Origin: Streptococcus pluranimalium
Lineage (GTDB): Bacteria > Bacillota > Bacilli > Lactobacillales > Streptococcaceae
Direction of reading: 5' to 3'
DNA length: 64,000 nucleotides
Assembly (NCBI RefSeq): GCF_002953735.1
Contig: NZ_CP025536.1
Span: forward strand, 936,001 to 1,000,000
Shown here: piece by piece, positions 62,317 through 64,000 of the stretch
How the letters are laid out: each line of letters opens with the position of its first letter
Numbering within the stretch: position 1 is the stretch's first letter
Position numbers and translations under genes: made by a program
The notes under the pieces: generated by a model
The model's database searches: none
Told to the model about the DNA's origin: nothing
The model's input: only the letters and a program-made list of their open reading frames with translations

Positions 62317-62869
62317 TACAATTCTTCTCCTTTAGGTAATCTGATTTTAAAATAGCATAAATAGAAATGTCAACCAAACCACGGTTATTGATAGAAGCTT
62401 GTCTAAGCGTGCCTTCATAGGTCATCCCTGCTTTTTTCATGACTTGTCCAGAAGCAGGATTTCCCGTATCAAAAACAGCTTGAATGCGGTTGACCTCAGT
62501 TTCTGTAAATAAGGCTGAGATAACAGCTTGTAGAGATTCAGTCATATAGCCTTGCCCCCAAAAAGCTTTTCCCAAGATATAGCCAATTTCTGCTGTTTTA
62601 GTTTTTTCTTCATAATCAACGATAGAAATATTTCCGATTAACGCTTGCTTCGTTTTATCAACAATAGCCCAGTGATAATGACCAGGGCGCTCGTCATTTA
62701 TCCAAGAAGTGATGATGGACTTAGTGATCTCTTGGTTATCATGTGCAGGCCAAGTCACATAGGTGACGTTATCTTGATGACTAGCCCAATGATCAAACAT
62801 AGCTTGGCTATCCTCCATGACAAACGGTCTTAACAAAAGACGTTGAGTTTCAATGATATCTAATGACAT
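62309..62869 (-). CDS. GNAT N-acetyltransferase (RimJ/RimL-like)
   Basis: This 186-residue acetyltransferase has the Acetyltransf_3 pattern: ETQRLLLRPFVMEDSQAMFDHWA, IGYILGKAFWGQGYMTESLQAVISALF (acetyl-CoA motif) and NRIQAVFDTGNPASGQVMKKAGMTYEG. Related proteins acetylate ribosomal-protein N-termini or small amines. It is coupled to the following GNAT gene. Confidence 0.88.
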   Translation of the reverse strand: MSLDIIETQRLLLRPFVMEDSQAMFDHWASHQDNVTYVTWPAHDNQEITKSIITSWINDERPGHYHWAIVDKTKQALIGNISIVDYEEKTKTAEIGYILGKAFWGQGYMTESLQAVISALFTETEVNRIQAVFDTGNPASGQVMKKAGMTYEGTLRQASINNRGLVDISIYAILKSDYLKEKNCND

Positions 62870-62943
62870 AAGTTTCTCCTTTCAGTGAGGCTATTCAAAA
62901 CAATATAGTGACCGTGTTCTTCTTTTTATTATATCTTAAAAAG

Positions 62944-62968
62944 CAAAAAAGCCAACCTCCAAAGGATG
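62944..62968 (-). terminator. Terminator of fhs
   Basis: AAAGCCATCC and GGAGGTTGGCTTT pair on the minus strand with a TTT loop, followed by a T run. Confidence 0.8.
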
Positions 62969-62981
62969 GCTTTTGTAACTA

Positions 62982-64000
62982 TTAAAATAATCCGACTGCT
63001 GTTCCGTCTTCGAGAACGTCCATATTGAGCGCAGCTGGTTGTTTTGGTAAACCAGGCATGGTCATAACGTCACCTGTCAAAGCAACGATAAAACCAGCAC
63101 CAGTTTTTGGAACAAATTCACGAATGGTGACATCAAAGTCCTCAGGTGCACCTAACAAGGCTGGATTATCCGAGAAGGAATACTGGGTCTTAGCCATACA
63201 GATTGGTAATTTATCCCAGCCAAATTCAGCAAATTGTTTGAGCTGCGTTTTCGCTTTTGGTCCAAAATGAACGTCTTTACCGCCATAAACTTTGGTAACA
63301 ATTTTGCGTGCTTTCTCTTCTAAGCTATCCTCATCATTGTAGAGACGTTGGTAATTTGCTTGACCTTTATCGATTGTTTCGACAAGTGTTTTGGCAAGGT
63401 CAACACCACCATCAGCACCGTCAGCCCAAACGCTAGCTAACTCAACTGGTACGTCAAGTTCTTGACAAAGTTCTTTAAGAGTTGCAATTTCAGCTTCAGT
63501 ATCTGCAACGAATTGATTGATAGCAACAACTGCTGGAATACCATATTGACGAATGTTTTCAACGTGACGTTTAAGATTTTTAAATCCAGCACGAACAGCG
63601 GCAACATTTTCTTCTGACAAGTCAGACTTAGCTACTCCACCGTGCATCTTTAAAGCACGAAGAGTCGCAACGATAACTACGGCATCTGGTGATTTTGGAA
63701 GGTTTGGTGTCTTAATATCAAGGAATTTTTCAGCTCCCAAATCAGCTCCAAAACCAGCTTCTGTCACCGTATAATCTGCTAAATGTAGAGCTGTTGTTGT
63801 CGCAAGAACTGAATTACAGCCATGAGCAATATTAGCGAACGGTCCACCGTGGACAAGTGCTGGTGTCCCGTAAATGGTTTGAACCAAGTTTGGTTTGATA
63901 GCGTCTTTAAGAATAAGAGCCAAGGCACCTTCAACTTTAAGGTCTCGTACATAAACTGGCTTACGGTTAACATCGTAAGCCACTACGATGTTAGCAAGAC
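62982..64000 (-). CDS. fhs: Formate--tetrahydrofolate ligase, 5' truncated by window edge
   Basis: This enzyme makes 10-formyl-tetrahydrofolate from formate, THF and ATP. The frame is open to the right edge of the window ([21 protein letters not shown]...), so only about the C-terminal 60 percent is present; the N-terminal P-loop part is outside. Characteristic segments: [83 protein letters not shown] near 63983 is not a real start because the sequence upstream continues the family. Confidence 0.96.
   Translation of the reverse strand, partial: LANIVVAYDVNRKPVYVRDLKVEGALALILKDAIKPNLVQTIYGTPALVHGGPFANIAHGCNSVLATTTALHLADYTVTEAGFGADLGAEKFLDIKTPNLPKSPDAVVIVATLRALKMHGGVAKSDLSEENVAAVRAGFKNLKRHVENIRQYGIPAVVAINQFVADTEAEIATLKELCQELDVPVELASVWADGADGGVDLAKTLVETIDKGQANYQRLYNDEDSLEEKARKIVTKVYGGKDVHFGPKAKTQLKQFAEFGWDKLPICMAKTQYSFSDNPALLGAPEDFDVTIREFVPKTGAGFIVALTGDVMTMPGLPKQPAALNMDVLEDGTAVGLF

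Overview
The window is chromosomal DNA of a pyogenic-group Streptococcus. The evidence is the low GC content and a set of typical genes: xerS beside a dif_SL-like site, satD-satE, the hdiR-umuC SOS cassette, lmb with a histidine-triad gene, gyrA followed directly by srtA, and ldh divergent from gyrA. The species cannot be fixed from sequence reading alone.

Layout. (1) About 1-8260 is an accessory island. It holds the 3' part of hsdS, a KAP-family P-loop NTPase, hsdM, a decayed IS3-family element, an XRE regulator, an excisionase-like gene and a broken tyrosine integrase whose 3' end abuts the core gene rbgA. (2) About 8283-19575 is core DNA on the + strand: rbgA-rnhB-GNAT-acetyltransferase, dprA, topA, a D-2-hydroxyacid dehydrogenase, satDE, trmFO and a Met-box-controlled metQ. 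(3) About 19590-21215 is a decayed IS1182-family element inserted at a terminator-like palindrome between metQ and a PASTA-domain gene. (4) 21866-26302 is a BceABRS-type peptide-antibiotic sensing and export module. (5) 26459-30901 holds an Rrf2 regulator with an oxidoreductase and hydrolase, and a TetR/esterase divergent pair. (6) 31043-32198 is xerS with a dif site whose edge is the -35 box of xerS. This marks the replication terminus, and the dominant coding strand changes from + to - here.

(7) From 32653 on, most genes are on the - strand: an amidohydrolase-ThrE-KdgT-like operon; the zinc locus lmb-htpA under an AdcR box; apbE, a prenyltransferase and an FMN-binding lipoprotein that with a NusG-II protein look like parts of a flavin-based extracellular electron transfer apparatus; the SOS cassette hdiR-umuC-orf3-orf4; an HrtBA-like ABC exporter; a hydratase; a secreted DUF1002 protein; srtA-gyrA; ldh (+); dapA; asd with the asd small RNA; two cardiolipin synthases; two GNAT genes; and the 3' part of fhs, cut by the window edge.

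Main points for a second look: the KAP NTPase inside the type I restriction locus; the integrase with an appended Rep_3-like domain; the dif site embedded in the xerS promoter; two genes that look leaderless; several unassigned operators (satD, hrtBA-like, the hydratase operon, bceAB, the Rrf2 gene); a structured element near dif; and a short palindromic insertion shared between the IS1182 remnant and a non-coding region near srtA.
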